Of a stretch of 64,000 bases of DNA, positions 47,104 through 56,780 are shown piece after piece (positions within the stretch are counted from its first letter, which is position 1; every line of letters starts with the position of its first letter). The notes below the pieces were generated by a model. That model was not told the origin of the DNA. It worked only from the letters and a program-made list of their open reading frames with translations, and did not search any database. Position numbers and translations under genes: made by a program. Source of the DNA: Burkholderiales bacterium (GTDB taxonomy: Bacteria; Pseudomonadota; Gammaproteobacteria; Burkholderiales; Burkholderiaceae_C); NCBI GenBank assembly GCA_016213205.1, contig JACRAZ010000060.1:206764-270763 (forward strand). Direction: 5' to 3'.

Positions 47104-48155
47104 TCAGCGGGCCGAGGCGCCAGCCGGCAGCCGGAACGCGGCCACCGTTTGCGTCAACACGGCGGCCTGCCGCTTCAGGCTCTCTGCTGCGGCGGCAGAC
47201 TGTTCCACCAACGCAGCGTTTTGTTGCGTCACCGGGTCGAGCTGAGCCACCGCGTCGCCCACCTGGCCGATGCCCTGGCTCTGCTGCACGCTGGCGGCGC
47301 TGATCTCGCCGACCAACACGCTCACGCGGCGCACCTGGGTCACGATGTCACCCATCGTGCGCCCTGCTTCATCCACCAGCCGGCTGCCGTTTGCCACCGT
47401 GTCCACGCTGGTCGGGATCAAGGACTTGATCTCCTTGGCCGCCTCCGCGCTGCGCTGGGCGAGGCTGCGCACCTCACCCGCCACCACGGCAAAACCACGC
47501 CCCTGCTCACCGGCCCGCGCGGCTTCCACTGCCGCGTTCAGGGCCAGGATGTTGGTTTGGAACGCGATGCCGCCGATCACGCCGATGATGTCGGCGTTGT
47601 GCTTCACGGTGGCGGTGAGCTGCTCGATCGAGGCAGCGGTCTGCTGCAGCTTGCTGGCCTGTTCTTCGGTGCGCTGGCTCAGGTCGGCATTGCCGATGGC
47701 GATCTGCGCCGAGCCGGTGGCATTGGAGTCACGGCCGCTGCGCACCTGGGCGACGATGCACACCAAGGCCTCGTTCATGCGCCGCAGCGCTGCCAGCAGC
47801 TGGCCGGTCTCGTCGCGCGAGACCACGTCGATGCGCGAGCCCAGGTCGCTGCTGGCCACCGTCTCGGCCACCTGCACGGCCTGCGCCAGCGGCCGCAGGA
47901 TCGAACGCACCAGGTAGTAGGCGGCCACCGCGGCCGCCATCACCGCCAATGCACTGATTCGTGTTGCACCGTCGTGCGCGCCGCGGCCACGGCCTTGAGC
48001 TGGCGCATCGGCACCACGCGGTCGTTGTAGAGCGACTGCAGCAGCTCATTCGCGCCGCGCTGGCGCCAGAGGCTGCTACCGCTGGAGATGAGCAGCAAAG
48101 CCAGCAGAGACGCCACCAGCAGGGTGAGGCGCATGCGGATGGTGATCTGGTTCAT
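47104..48155 (-). pseudogene. Methyl-accepting chemotaxis protein, internally deleted and frameshifted
   Basis: The start region (MNQITIRMRLTLLVASLLAL from 48155) gives TM1 and the first about 40 periplasmic residues of a four-helix-bundle receptor ([15 protein letters not shown]). The frame then stops at 47940 after [11 protein letters not shown]2 and everything after it ([18 protein letters not shown], then the signalling hairpin with [31 protein letters not shown]) continue in another frame from about 47970 to 47104. About 100-140 residues of the ligand domain between them are missing. A deletion with frameshift explains both facts. A TTG at 47949 could still start the cytoplasmic half. 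Confidence 0.85.
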
Positions 48156-48290
48156 CACTCGTTCCAGTTCTTGCTTCGTGGGAGATGACAGCGTACGAAG
48201 CGTCGACCGTCCCATCCGGGGCCGGCGGCCGATGGCCGGATCAACACCCCGGAGGCGCGGCAGTTCGACCGGGTTGGCGCGGCCGGACGA

Positions 48291-50741
48291 TCAGGACACC
48301 GGCGGCGCCACCCTGTCCTGGGCTTCGTCCAGCACCTGCTCGATCAGGCCCACCAGGCGATCCAGCGTGTGCTGCTTCTCGAGCAACGCAGACACCCCCA
48401 GCCGGCCGGCGCCCCGCAGCAGGTCTTCGGAGAGGTTGCCCGAGCTCACGATCACCGGCAGGCCGGGCCGCAGCGCGGCCACCGCTTCGGCCACCTCGAG
48501 CCCCGAGCGCTGGGGCATGTTGTAGTCGGTGACGACCACGTCCACCGCCATCGGGTCGGCCCGCAGCAACGCCAAGGCGGCATCCGGGTCGCCCTGGCAA
48601 TTGACACGCAGGCCCGCACGGTCGAGCAGGCGCTCCACCATCAGGCGCATCACCTCGTCGTCGTCGACGTACATCACACGCCGTCCGCGGTGTGCCGGCG
48701 AGGCGTCGGCGGGCTGGCAGGCGGGCAGGCTGCGGGGCGGCGGGGAAGGCTCGGCGATCGGCAGCCAGACATGGAAGGTGCTGCCCGCCTGGGGCGCGCT
48801 GTCCACCGTCATGGCCCCCTTGTGCGCCCGCACGATGCCGTGCACCACCGACAGGCCGAGCCCGGTGCCCTCGCCCAGTGCCTTGGTGGTGAAGAAAGGC
48901 TCGAACACACGCAGCCGCGTGGCTTCGTCCATGCCGCAGCCATCGTCACGCACCCACAGGTGCACATGCTCGCCGGGCGCCATGCCGAGCTGGCGGGCGC
49001 GCTCGGTGTCCAGGGTCTCGCGTGCCAGACCGATGTCGATGTGGCCCGGCTGCCCGGCCAGCGCCTGCCAGGCATTGGTGCACAGGTTCATCAACACCTG
49101 CTGGATCTGCGTGGCATCGGCCCGCACCTGCATCGGCCCGTCGGCCAGCTCGGTGCGCAGGCTCACCCGGGCGGGCAGCGTTGACCGCAGCAGGGCCACC
49201 GCCTCCTCGACCAGCGGTTGCAGCGGCTGCGGCACGAAGTCCGGCGCCTGCCGGCGACTGAAGGTGAGGATCTGTTGCACCAGATCGCGTGCACGCAGGC
49301 AGGAGCGTTGCAGCAGTTCCAGCCCACGCAGTGCCTCCTGCGCCTTGCCCCGCTGCAGGTCTTCGCGGGCCATCGCCACGTTGCCCAGCATGCCGCCCAG
49401 GATGTTGTTGAAGTCGTGCGCAATGCCGCCGGCCAGCGTGCCGATGGACTCCATCTTCTGCGATTCGCGCAGCTGACCTTCCAGCGAGCGGCGCTCGGCC
49501 TCGGCCTCCTGGGTGTCGGTGACGTCCATTTGCACGCCGTCCCAGCAGATGCGGCCGTCCTCCAGCAAGCGTGGCGCCGACATCAGCTGGAACCAGCGCC
49601 AGACGCCGTCGCCGCGCCGGAAGCGCAGCAGCGCCCGGAAGGTCTGCTGCTGCTCGGCCGAGCGGCGCTGGGCCGCGCGCATCATGGACAGGTCGTCGGG
49701 ATGCACGCGCCCGTACAGCACGTTGGCATCGCGCAACACCTCCTCGGCGCGCACCCCGCACACGCGCTCGACGGCATCGCTCACGTGCGTGAAGCGCATC
49801 GTGCCGTCGGCCTCGCGCACCACCTGGTACAGCACGCAGTTGGGCAGGTTGTTGCTGACCGAGCGCAACTGGTATTCGGTCTCGGCCAGTGCGTCGTAAG
49901 GCGCGCGCAGGCTGATGATGAAGGTGGCCCAGTACAGCAGCAGGTAGGCTGCCAGCTTGTACAGGTGGCCGAAGATGTTGAGGTAGTCGGAGGGTGTGAC
50001 GTAGGCCGTGAAGGCCAGCTCGCCGATGCCGATCACGGCCGCCGAGGTGGCCAGCAAGTACAGCTGCCGGGCTTCGAGCCCGCTCGAACGCACCGCCCGA
50101 CGCCACAGCAGCAGGGCCACCAACAGGTTGGTGGCGAACAAGGTCACCTCGTACGCGGCCTTGAAGGACGTGACACCCTGGCCGGGCACGAAGGTGGTCG
50201 GAAACCACCCCAGCCAGCGCGAGCCGACGGCCAGCAGCAGGACCGACAACAGCACGCCCACCCACAACGCGCCATTGCGCGAGAGCGGCACGCGCCAGCC
50301 CAATGCCAGCAAACCCAGGGTGCCCACCTCGGCGCTGCGGCCCATCAGCCAGTAGAAGATGGCGCGCTCGGTGCCACTGGGGCCCAGGATCGGCGGCATG
50401 CCTTCGTAGGTGAGGGCATGCACGGCGTCGCAGACGGCCACCACCAGGAAGCCGGTGATCAGCAGGTTCGACGGACCGCCGCGCCGACGCCCGAAGGTTT
50501 GCCACGAGACGGCGACGATCTGCACCGCGATCACGATGGCCGCCAGCTCCAGCAGCAGGTGCAGGCTGAGCATGCTGGTGTGCAGTGCTGACCATCGCAT
50601 GGGCGGCAGCCAGGCGGTCACCAGCAGCGTCAACGCCGCCAGGCCGATGCCCGCCAGGCAGTTGCGCGCGACGATACGATGCGAATGCAGCTTGGACCGC
50701 ACGGTGGGACCACCCCCCTCCGAGAACTTTCGCACGGCCAT
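48291..50741 (-). CDS. MASE3-PAS hybrid histidine kinase with receiver domain
   Basis: 816 residues from the ATG at 50741 ([10 protein letters not shown]); an ATG at 50777 would add 12. A membrane sensor of about eight helices (30-280, [10 protein letters not shown] region) looks like MASE3. A PAS/PAC domain follows (about 300-420). The HisKA box is [17 protein letters not shown] with phospho-acceptor His. The ATPase domain has N-box [17 protein letters not shown] and [15 protein letters not shown]-terminal receiver (about 690-805) has MYVDDDE, phospho-Asp in VVVTDYNMP, and a QHT segment where the usual conserved Lys motif reads EKQHTL. No partner regulator adjoins it. Divergent from mutS. 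Signal unknown. Confidence 0.9.
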   Translation of the reverse strand: MAVRKFSEGGGPTVRSKLHSHRIVARNCLAGIGLAALTLLVTAWLPPMRWSALHTSMLSLHLLLELAAIVIAVQIVAVSWQTFGRRRGGPSNLLITGFLVVAVCDAVHALTYEGMPPILGPSGTERAIFYWLMGRSAEVGTLGLLALGWRVPLSRNGALWVGVLLSVLLLAVGSRWLGWFPTTFVPGQGVTSFKAAYEVTLFATNLLVALLLWRRAVRSSGLEARQLYLLATSAAVIGIGELAFTAYVTPSDYLNIFGHLYKLAAYLLLYWATFIISLRAPYDALAETEYQLRSVSNNLPNCVLYQVVREADGTMRFTHVSDAVERVCGVRAEEVLRDANVLYGRVHPDDLSMMRAAQRRSAEQQQTFRALLRFRRGDGVWRWFQLMSAPRLLEDGRICWDGVQMDVTDTQEAEAERRSLEGQLRESQKMESIGTLAGGIAHDFNNILGGMLGNVAMAREDLQRGKAQEALRGLELLQRSCLRARDLVQQILTFSRRQAPDFVPQPLQPLVEEAVALLRSTLPARVSLRTELADGPMQVRADATQIQQVLMNLCTNAWQALAGQPGHIDIGLARETLDTERARQLGMAPGEHVHLWVRDDGCGMDEATRLRVFEPFFTTKALGEGTGLGLSVVHGIVRAHKGAMTVDSAPQAGSTFHVWLPIAEPSPPPRSLPACQPADASPAHRGRRVMYVDDDEVMRLMVERLLDRAGLRVNCQGDPDAALALLRADPMAVDVVVTDYNMPQRSGLEVAEAVAALRPGLPVIVSSGNLSEDLLRGAGRLGVSALLEKQHTLDRLVGLIEQVLDEAQDRVAPPVS

Positions 50742-50892
50742 GACAGCGCCGCAGGTAACCCCCTGCGTCAGCATCATACGCAGCGCCCGGCGCGCCGGGT
50801 GGCAGGGGTCCAGTATGATTTTCCCGGCTGGTCACGGCGCTTGCCGCGCCCTACCTCCCGCCATTGCAGCGCGCTCGACGCGCCCCACGCCC

Positions 50893-53502
50893 TTGTCAGC
50901 CCCCACGCCGCCCGCCGCCCCCGACCTCAGTGCCCACACGCCGATGATGGCGCAGTACCTGCGCATCAAGGCCGAGTTCCCGGACACGCTCGTCTTCTAC
51001 CGCATGGGCGATTTCTACGAGCTGTTCTACGACGATGCGCGCAAGGCCAACCGCCTGCTCGACATCACGCTCACCACACGCGGCCAGAGCGCCGGCGAGC
51101 CCGTGGTGATGGCCGGCGTGCCGGTGCATTCGGTCGAGAGCTACCTCGCACGGCTGATCAAGCTGGGCGAGGCGGTGGCCATTGCCGAGCAGGTGGGCGA
51201 CGTGGCCACCGCCAAGGGCCCGGTGGAGCGCAAGGTGGTGCGCGTGGTGACCCCTGGCACCGTCACCGACACCGAGCTGCTGGACGAGCGCAGCGACACG
51301 CTGCTGGTGGCAGCCACCCGGACGCGGGCCACCTGGGGACTGGCCTGGCTGGGCCTGTCCAGCGGGCAACTGGGCCTCACCGAGTGCGGCGAGAAGGAGC
51401 TGGCCGGCTGGCTGGCCCGGCTGGATCCGGCCGAGCTGCTGCTGAGCCAGCACGACACGCTGAGCGCCCTGCCCCCCGCGCTGCTGCAGCATCGCGCGGC
51501 CCGCACGGCGCGGCCCGACTGGCAGTTCGACACCGCGCTGGGCCTGCGCAAGCTCTGCACCCTGCTGAAGGTGGCCTCGTTGCAGGGCTTCAACGCGCAG
51601 GACCTGCCGGTGGCCCAGGCCGCCGCCGCCGCGCTGCTGAGTTTTGCCGAGCACACGCAGGGCCAGGCACTGGCCCATGTGCACACGTTGGAGGCGGCCC
51701 GCGCCAGCGAGCTGATCGAGCTGCCGCCCACCACCCACCGCAACCTGGAGCTCACCCAGACACTGCGTGGCGAGCCCGCGCCCACCCTGCTGTCGCTGCT
51801 GGACAGCTGCAAGACGGGCATGGGCAGCCGTGCGCTGCGCCACTGGCTCACCCACCCGCAGCGCGATCGCGGCACGGCACTGCAGCGCCACGCCGCGATC
51901 GCCGAACTCTCGGCACATGGCGTCGAGCCGCTGCGCGCGCAGTTGCGCGGCATCAGCGATGTCGAGCGCATCACCGCCCGCCTGGCCTTGCGCCAGGTGC
52001 GCCCGCGCGAGCTGGCCGGGCTGCGCAGCAGCCTGCAGGCGCTGCCGGCCCTGCGGGCCCTGGTGCCCGCCGAGGCGCCACTGCTGGCCAGCCTGCGCTC
52101 GGCGCTGTCGCCGCCGCCCGCGCTGGCCGAGCTGCTGGCGCGCAGCATCGCCGAGGAGCCCGCGGTGCTGCTGCGCGACGGCGGCGTCATCGCGCCGGGG
52201 CTCGACGCCGAGCTGGACGAGCTGCGCGCGATCAGCCAGAACTGCGACACCTTCCTGGTGGACCTGGAAGCGCGCGAACGCAGCCGCACGGGCATCGGCA
52301 ACCTGCGCGTGCAGTACAACCGGGTGCACGGCTTCTACATCGAGGTCACCAGCTCGGGGCTCGACCGCGTGCCCGCGGACTACCAGCGCCGCCAGACGCT
52401 GAAAAACGCCGAGCGCTTCATCACCCCCGAGCTGAAGACCTTCGAGGACAAGGCCCTGTCGGCGCAGGACCGGGCGCTGGCGCGCGAGAAGTGGCTGTTC
52501 GAGCAACTGCTCGACCAGCTGCAGGCCCACCTGCCGGTGCTGGGCGCGCTGGCCCGTGCGCTGGCCGCGCTGGATGCGCTGGCCGCGCTCACCGAACGCG
52601 CGGCCACGCTGGGCTGGTGCCGGCCCGAGATCGTGCCGCAGCCCTGCATCGAGATCGCGCAGGGCCGCCACCCGGTGGTGCAGGCCCGCCTGGCCGAGAC
52701 CGGTGGCCCCGACTTCATCGCCAACGACTGCCGGCTCGACGCCCGCACCCGCATGCTGGTGATCACCGGCCCCAACATGGGCGGCAAGAGCACCTACATG
52801 CGCCAGGTGGCCCTGATCGTGCTGCTGGCGGCCATGGGCTCCTACGTGCCGGCACGCAGCTGCCGGCTGGGGCCGATCGACGCCATCCTCACCCGCATCG
52901 GGGCGGCCGACGACCTGGCCAATGCGCAATCGACCTTCATGCTCGAGATGACCGAAGCGGCCGCCATCGTGCACGGCGCCACCGAGCACAGCCTGGTGCT
53001 GATGGACGAGATCGGCCGCGGCACCAGCACCTTCGACGGGCTGGCGCTGGCCGGCGCCATTGCCGCCCAGCTGCACGACCGCAACCGCGCGTTCACGCTG
53101 TTCGCCACCCACTACTTCGAGCTCACCGAGTTCCCCGCCCGTCACGAGCGCGCGATCAACCTGCACGTCTCGGCGGTGGAAAGCGGGCACGACATCGTGT
53201 TCCTGCACGCCATCGAGCCTGGCCCCGCCAGCCGCAGCTACGGCGTGCAGGTGGCGCGCCTGGCCGGCATGCCCGCGCAGCTGGTGCGGCAGGCCCGCGC
53301 CACGCTGGAGGCCCTGGAGGCGCAACAGCGTGCCGGCGAGGCCCAGGTCGACCTGTTTGCCGCGCCGCCGCCGGTGGCGGCCCCCGAACCCTCGCCGGTC
53401 GAGGCGGCGCTGGCCGCCGTCGACCCCGATGCGCTGAGCCCGCGCGAAGCGCTGGACGCGCTGTACCGATTGAAGTCACTCCAGAAGAAAGCGTCGCAAT
53501 GA
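50893..53502 (+). CDS. mutS: DNA mismatch repair protein MutS
   Basis: 869 residues from a TTG at 50893 ([19 protein letters not shown]), which reproduces the N-terminal layout of E. coli MutS. The first ATG (50944) would begin inside the conserved HTPMM motif. Mismatch-reading Phe-X-Glu is in [10 protein letters not shown]. The ATPase has Walker [12 protein letters not shown], Walker [17 protein letters not shown] and the helix-turn-helix/C-terminal tetramer region. The stop overlaps the next start by ATGA. Confidence 0.97.
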   Translation: MSAPTPPAAPDLSAHTPMMAQYLRIKAEFPDTLVFYRMGDFYELFYDDARKANRLLDITLTTRGQSAGEPVVMAGVPVHSVESYLARLIKLGEAVAIAEQVGDVATAKGPVERKVVRVVTPGTVTDTELLDERSDTLLVAATRTRATWGLAWLGLSSGQLGLTECGEKELAGWLARLDPAELLLSQHDTLSALPPALLQHRAARTARPDWQFDTALGLRKLCTLLKVASLQGFNAQDLPVAQAAAAALLSFAEHTQGQALAHVHTLEAARASELIELPPTTHRNLELTQTLRGEPAPTLLSLLDSCKTGMGSRALRHWLTHPQRDRGTALQRHAAIAELSAHGVEPLRAQLRGISDVERITARLALRQVRPRELAGLRSSLQALPALRALVPAEAPLLASLRSALSPPPALAELLARSIAEEPAVLLRDGGVIAPGLDAELDELRAISQNCDTFLVDLEARERSRTGIGNLRVQYNRVHGFYIEVTSSGLDRVPADYQRRQTLKNAERFITPELKTFEDKALSAQDRALAREKWLFEQLLDQLQAHLPVLGALARALAALDALAALTERAATLGWCRPEIVPQPCIEIAQGRHPVVQARLAETGGPDFIANDCRLDARTRMLVITGPNMGGKSTYMRQVALIVLLAAMGSYVPARSCRLGPIDAILTRIGAADDLANAQSTFMLEMTEAAAIVHGATEHSLVLMDEIGRGTSTFDGLALAGAIAAQLHDRNRAFTLFATHYFELTEFPARHERAINLHVSAVESGHDIVFLHAIEPGPASRSYGVQVARLAGMPAQLVRQARATLEALEAQQRAGEAQVDLFAAPPPVAAPEPSPVEAALAAVDPDALSPREALDALYRLKSLQKKASQ

Positions 53503-54326
53503 CCTACTGCATCGGCATCCGCCTGAACGCGGGCATGGTGTTCCTGTCCGATTCACGCACCAACGCGGGCATGGACCAGATCAGCACCTTCCGCAAGATG
53601 ATGATCTATGAGAAGCCGGACGATCGCTTCATGGTGCTGCTGTCGGCCGGCAACCTGAGCATCAGCCAGTCGGTGCGCGAGCTGCTGCAGGTGGAGAAGC
53701 TCGACCGCGGCCCGCACGAAGCGCCGCTGACGATCTGGAACGCCGAGAGCATGTTCGACGCGGTGCGGGTGCTGGGCGCCACCGTGCGCCGGGTGTACGA
53801 CCAGGACGGGCCCTCGCTCAAGGCCGCGGGTGTGGACTTCAATGCCTCGATGATCTTCGGCGGCCAGATCAAGGGCGAGGCGATGCGCATGTTCCTGGTC
53901 TATTCGGCCGGCAACTTCATCGAGGCCACCCGCGAGACCTGCTTCTTCCAGATCGGCGAAAGCAAGTACGGCAAGCCCATCCTGGACCGCGTGCTCACGC
54001 CGACCACCCCGCTGGACGAGGCGGCCAAGTGCGCGCTGGTGTCGATGGACTCGACGCTGAAATCCAACCTCTCGGTGGGCCTGCCGCTGGACTTGCTGGT
54101 CTACCGCGAGGGTGCGCTGTGCAGCGAAGAACTGGTCTGCATCGACGACAGCAACCCGTACTTCAACATGATCCACAGCACCTGGGGCCAACGCCTGCGC
54201 GAGGTGTTCGAGGGCATCGACGACCCGCGCTGGGACGGCGGCGACACCCAGCACCCGCTGATGGTGGGCACCAGCCGCTACGAGCCGATGCGCAAGATCA
54301 CGCACCCCTCGGAGCGCATCGTCTAG
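53499..54326 (+). CDS. Anbu proteasome-like peptidase
   Basis: 275 residues. The start [22 protein letters not shown] makes Thr2 the N-terminal nucleophile after Met removal, as in proteasome beta subunits. SRTNAGMD and the [17 protein letters not shown] segment are typical of Anbu, the ancestral bacterial proteasome homologue. It overlaps the mutS stop by four bases (ATGA), so it is co-translated with a repair protein. In many genomes Anbu travels with an ATP-grasp protein, an alpha-E protein and a transglutaminase; none is here. Its substrates are unknown. Confidence 0.9.
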   Translation: MTYCIGIRLNAGMVFLSDSRTNAGMDQISTFRKMMIYEKPDDRFMVLLSAGNLSISQSVRELLQVEKLDRGPHEAPLTIWNAESMFDAVRVLGATVRRVYDQDGPSLKAAGVDFNASMIFGGQIKGEAMRMFLVYSAGNFIEATRETCFFQIGESKYGKPILDRVLTPTTPLDEAAKCALVSMDSTLKSNLSVGLPLDLLVYREGALCSEELVCIDDSNPYFNMIHSTWGQRLREVFEGIDDPRWDGGDTQHPLMVGTSRYEPMRKITHPSERIV

Positions 54327-54370
54327 ACCTGTCGGCCCCGGCCGCCTGGCGCGCGCCCCCGAGGGGCTGA

Positions 54371-54404
54371 CCAAACCGGCCCGGGCAACCCGGCTCCGGT
54401 TTGG
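54371..54404. terminator. Hairpin between the converging Anbu and MORN genes
   Basis: CCAAACCGG (54371-54379) and CCGGTTTGG (54396-54404) form a perfect 9-bp stem enclosing a second CCGGG-type pairing. There is no long T-tract, so termination is plausible but not certain. The element shares CTGACCAAA with the repeat upstream of suhB. Confidence 0.5.
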
Positions 54405-54472
54405 CGCTTCGATCGGCACTGCGCTCCGCTGGCCGCGATGCGGCCTGTCCCCTGCCGGGGAAGGGCAGGCGC

Positions 54473-55909
54473 CTACTGCGACTTTCGGATGAGCGTGCCG
54501 CGCTCGGTCTGCGCATCGGCCTGGAAGATGCCTTCCCAGCGGTCGCCGCTGCGCCAGAGCATGGTGCCCTGGCCCTGCTTCTGCCCGGCCTTCCAGCCCC
54601 CTGTGTACTGGTCGCCGTTCTTCCAGGTGTAGACACCCTGGCCCTCGGGCAGGCCCTGGGCGAACTGGCCGCGGTAGGTGTCGCCGGAGGCGAAGGTCAT
54701 CCGGCCCTGGCCGGTGGGCACGCCATCGGCCACCTCGCCCTCGTAGGCGTTGCCGTTGGCAAAGTTCAGCACGCCGCGGCCGTTGGCCTTGCCGCGCACC
54801 CAGGCACCGTCGTAGCGCTGACCGTTGATCCAGGTGTAGGCGCCCTGGCCGTCGGGCTCGCCACGGGTGAACTGGCCGATGTAGACATCACCCGACTGGT
54901 ACACCATCTTGCCGGTGCCCTGCGGTTCGCCCGCGGCCACCGGGCCTTCGTACAGGTTGCCGTTGGCAAAGCGCAGGGTGCCGGTGCCCTCGGGACGGTC
55001 GGCCACCCATTCGCCGTTGTAGCGCTGGCCGTTCTGCCACACGAACTCGCCGAGGCCCTGGCGCTGGTTGGCCACCACGGCGCCGTCGTACACCTCGCCA
55101 TTGGGCCAGATGATCTTGCCGCGGCCGGTGTAGGTGCGCCCGCCCGGATCGGCCGCGAACAGGCCCAGCAACCGCGCGCCGCCCCCCATCTGCAGGTCCA
55201 CCTGCTTGGCGCCGGCCGGCAGCGCGGCCGCCACCCGGGGCGCCGGCGCGCTGGCCGCGGCCGGTAGCGTGCTGGCCGCCGGGGCCGAGGCGGGGGCTGG
55301 CGCCAGCGGCACCACCACCGCCGTGACCGGCCGCTCGCGCGTGTTGCTCAATGCGTTTCGCGCATCGGTGGCGGCCTGCTCGCGCCGCTGCTGCGCAATG
55401 CGCTGCTGGTTGCCGCGGCAGCGCTCGGCCGCCAGGTCCCAGGTGGATTCAACCTTGCGGAACAACAGCGCCGCATCCTGCCAGCGCCGCTCCACGACCG
55501 CCTGCTCGGCCAGCAGCTGCATCGCACCGGCATCTTTGTGGCTGGCGGTGCAGGCCGCGTTGTCGGTGTGCTGGTCGACAAAGCGGTTGCGCACCTGCCG
55601 GCTGTCGGCCAGGTTGCGCTCGGCGCGTTCCTTCTGCCGGCCCTGGCAGAACTCGACCGCCTGCTCCCACCAGGCCACGGCCAGGTCGTGCAGCCGCACC
55701 AGTTCGGTGGTATTGCTGCCGTTGTGCGGGGTGGTCGCGGCCTTCACGTCGGCCGCCACGGCCTGGTCGGTGGCCACTGCGCAATCGCTGGCCTGGGCCC
55801 GGGCGCCGCTGGCGCCGAGCAGGCCGACGGTGCATGCAGCGGCGGCCAGCCATGCCGAACGCTTGCTCCGATCTCCTGCCAATGCGCACCCCGCTGTGTG
55901 ATTCGACAC
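54473..55909 (-). CDS. Secreted MORN-repeat protein
   Basis: 478 residues from a GTG at 55909 (MSNHTAGCALAG); an ATG at 56011 would add 34 residues that obscure the signal peptide. The signal is RSAWLAAAACTVGLLGASGARAQ, pointing to periplasm. Residues about 40-210 are helical with several cysteines, then an Ala/Pro-rich linker. The C-terminal half has nine MORN repeats with a strict 23-residue period (pattern GxGxxxxxNGxxYxGxWxxGxxxG, for example YNGEWVADRPEG). MORN repeats are lipid- or protein-binding beta-hairpin stacks. Divergent from the atypical response regulator. Function unknown. Confidence 0.85.
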   Translation of the reverse strand: MSNHTAGCALAGDRSKRSAWLAAAACTVGLLGASGARAQASDCAVATDQAVAADVKAATTPHNGSNTTELVRLHDLAVAWWEQAVEFCQGRQKERAERNLADSRQVRNRFVDQHTDNAACTASHKDAGAMQLLAEQAVVERRWQDAALLFRKVESTWDLAAERCRGNQQRIAQQRREQAATDARNALSNTRERPVTAVVVPLAPAPASAPAASTLPAAASAPAPRVAAALPAGAKQVDLQMGGGARLLGLFAADPGGRTYTGRGKIIWPNGEVYDGAVVANQRQGLGEFVWQNGQRYNGEWVADRPEGTGTLRFANGNLYEGPVAAGEPQGTGKMVYQSGDVYIGQFTRGEPDGQGAYTWINGQRYDGAWVRGKANGRGVLNFANGNAYEGEVADGVPTGQGRMTFASGDTYRGQFAQGLPEGQGVYTWKNGDQYTGGWKAGQKQGQGTMLWRSGDRWEGIFQADAQTERGTLIRKSQ

Positions 55910-56027
55910 CGCATCGGACGACGAGCGGCGCTGAAAAGTGTAGCCGCGCCCGGCAGGCCAATGGCGCACCGCCGCGGGAGGAATTGGCTCTTGCGGTTCC
56001 CGTGACGGCAACGGTACACCCTACACC

Positions 56028-56780
56028 ATGCACGAATGGCTGCTTCCGATGCCGACAACGGCCCCTGGGCCGACACGCCCGGGCCGCCGTGTGGGCCTGT
56101 GGTGCGACGATGCCGAGGCCGCCCGGCCCTGGCGCGAGGCCTTGGCCGATGAAGGCCTGGTGCTGCAAGACTGGCGCTGGCCCGAGGCCGCCGGCACTGG
56201 CGCGGGCACCCCGCGGCCCGATGCGATCGCGCTGCACCTGGCGCGCGGCGTGACTGCGCAGCTGGGCCGCCTGCGCACGCTGTGCGCCGATGGGCCGGGC
56301 CTGCCGATCGTGGTGGCCTGCCGCGGCCTGCGCGAGCTGGACCACGTGCTTGCGCTGGAGATGGGCGCCGATGACGTGTTCGATGCCGCGCTGGGCGCCC
56401 CGGTGGCCGCGGCCAGGTTGCGGGCGTTGTGGCGCCGCAGTGCCCCGGCCACCCCGCCCGCGGCCATCCCGGCGGTGCTGCGGTTCGGCCCGCTGGTGCT
56501 GCAGCACGCGCAGCGCCAGGTCCATCTGCAGGGCCGGCCGGTGGACCTGACCGAGGGTGAGTTCGAGCTGCTGTGGCGCCTGGCCGCGCGGGCCGGCGAG
56601 GCGCTGGCCCGCGGCACGCTGCTGCGCGAGCTGCGGGGCTTCAGTGCGGACGGCCCCGACCGCTCGATCGACAGCCGCGTCTACCGCATCCGGCAGAAGC
56701 TCGGCGGCAGCACCGGCGCCGGCGCCTGCCTGCGCACCATCCGCAACGTGGGCTACCTGTTCTCGCCGATGTCCGATTGA
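56028..56780 (+). CDS. OmpR-like winged-helix regulator with pseudo-receiver
   Basis: 250 residues from MHEWLLPMPTTAP. The receiver-like half (about 20-130) keeps an acidic pair (LWCDDAE), but the phospho-acceptor Asp is His in AIALHLARG and the conserved Lys is lost (DDVFDAALGAP). The C-terminal winged helix (about 145-250) is standard: LTEGEFELLWRLA, then SIDSRVYRIRQKLGG and TIRNVGYLFS. Such regulators usually act without phosphorylation. No histidine kinase adjoins it. The 3' end overlaps the convergent MocR-type gene by 28 bp. Confidence 0.87.
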   Translation: MHEWLLPMPTTAPGPTRPGRRVGLWCDDAEAARPWREALADEGLVLQDWRWPEAAGTGAGTPRPDAIALHLARGVTAQLGRLRTLCADGPGLPIVVACRGLRELDHVLALEMGADDVFDAALGAPVAAARLRALWRRSAPATPPAAIPAVLRFGPLVLQHAQRQVHLQGRPVDLTEGEFELLWRLAARAGEALARGTLLRELRGFSADGPDRSIDSRVYRIRQKLGGSTGAGACLRTIRNVGYLFSPMSD

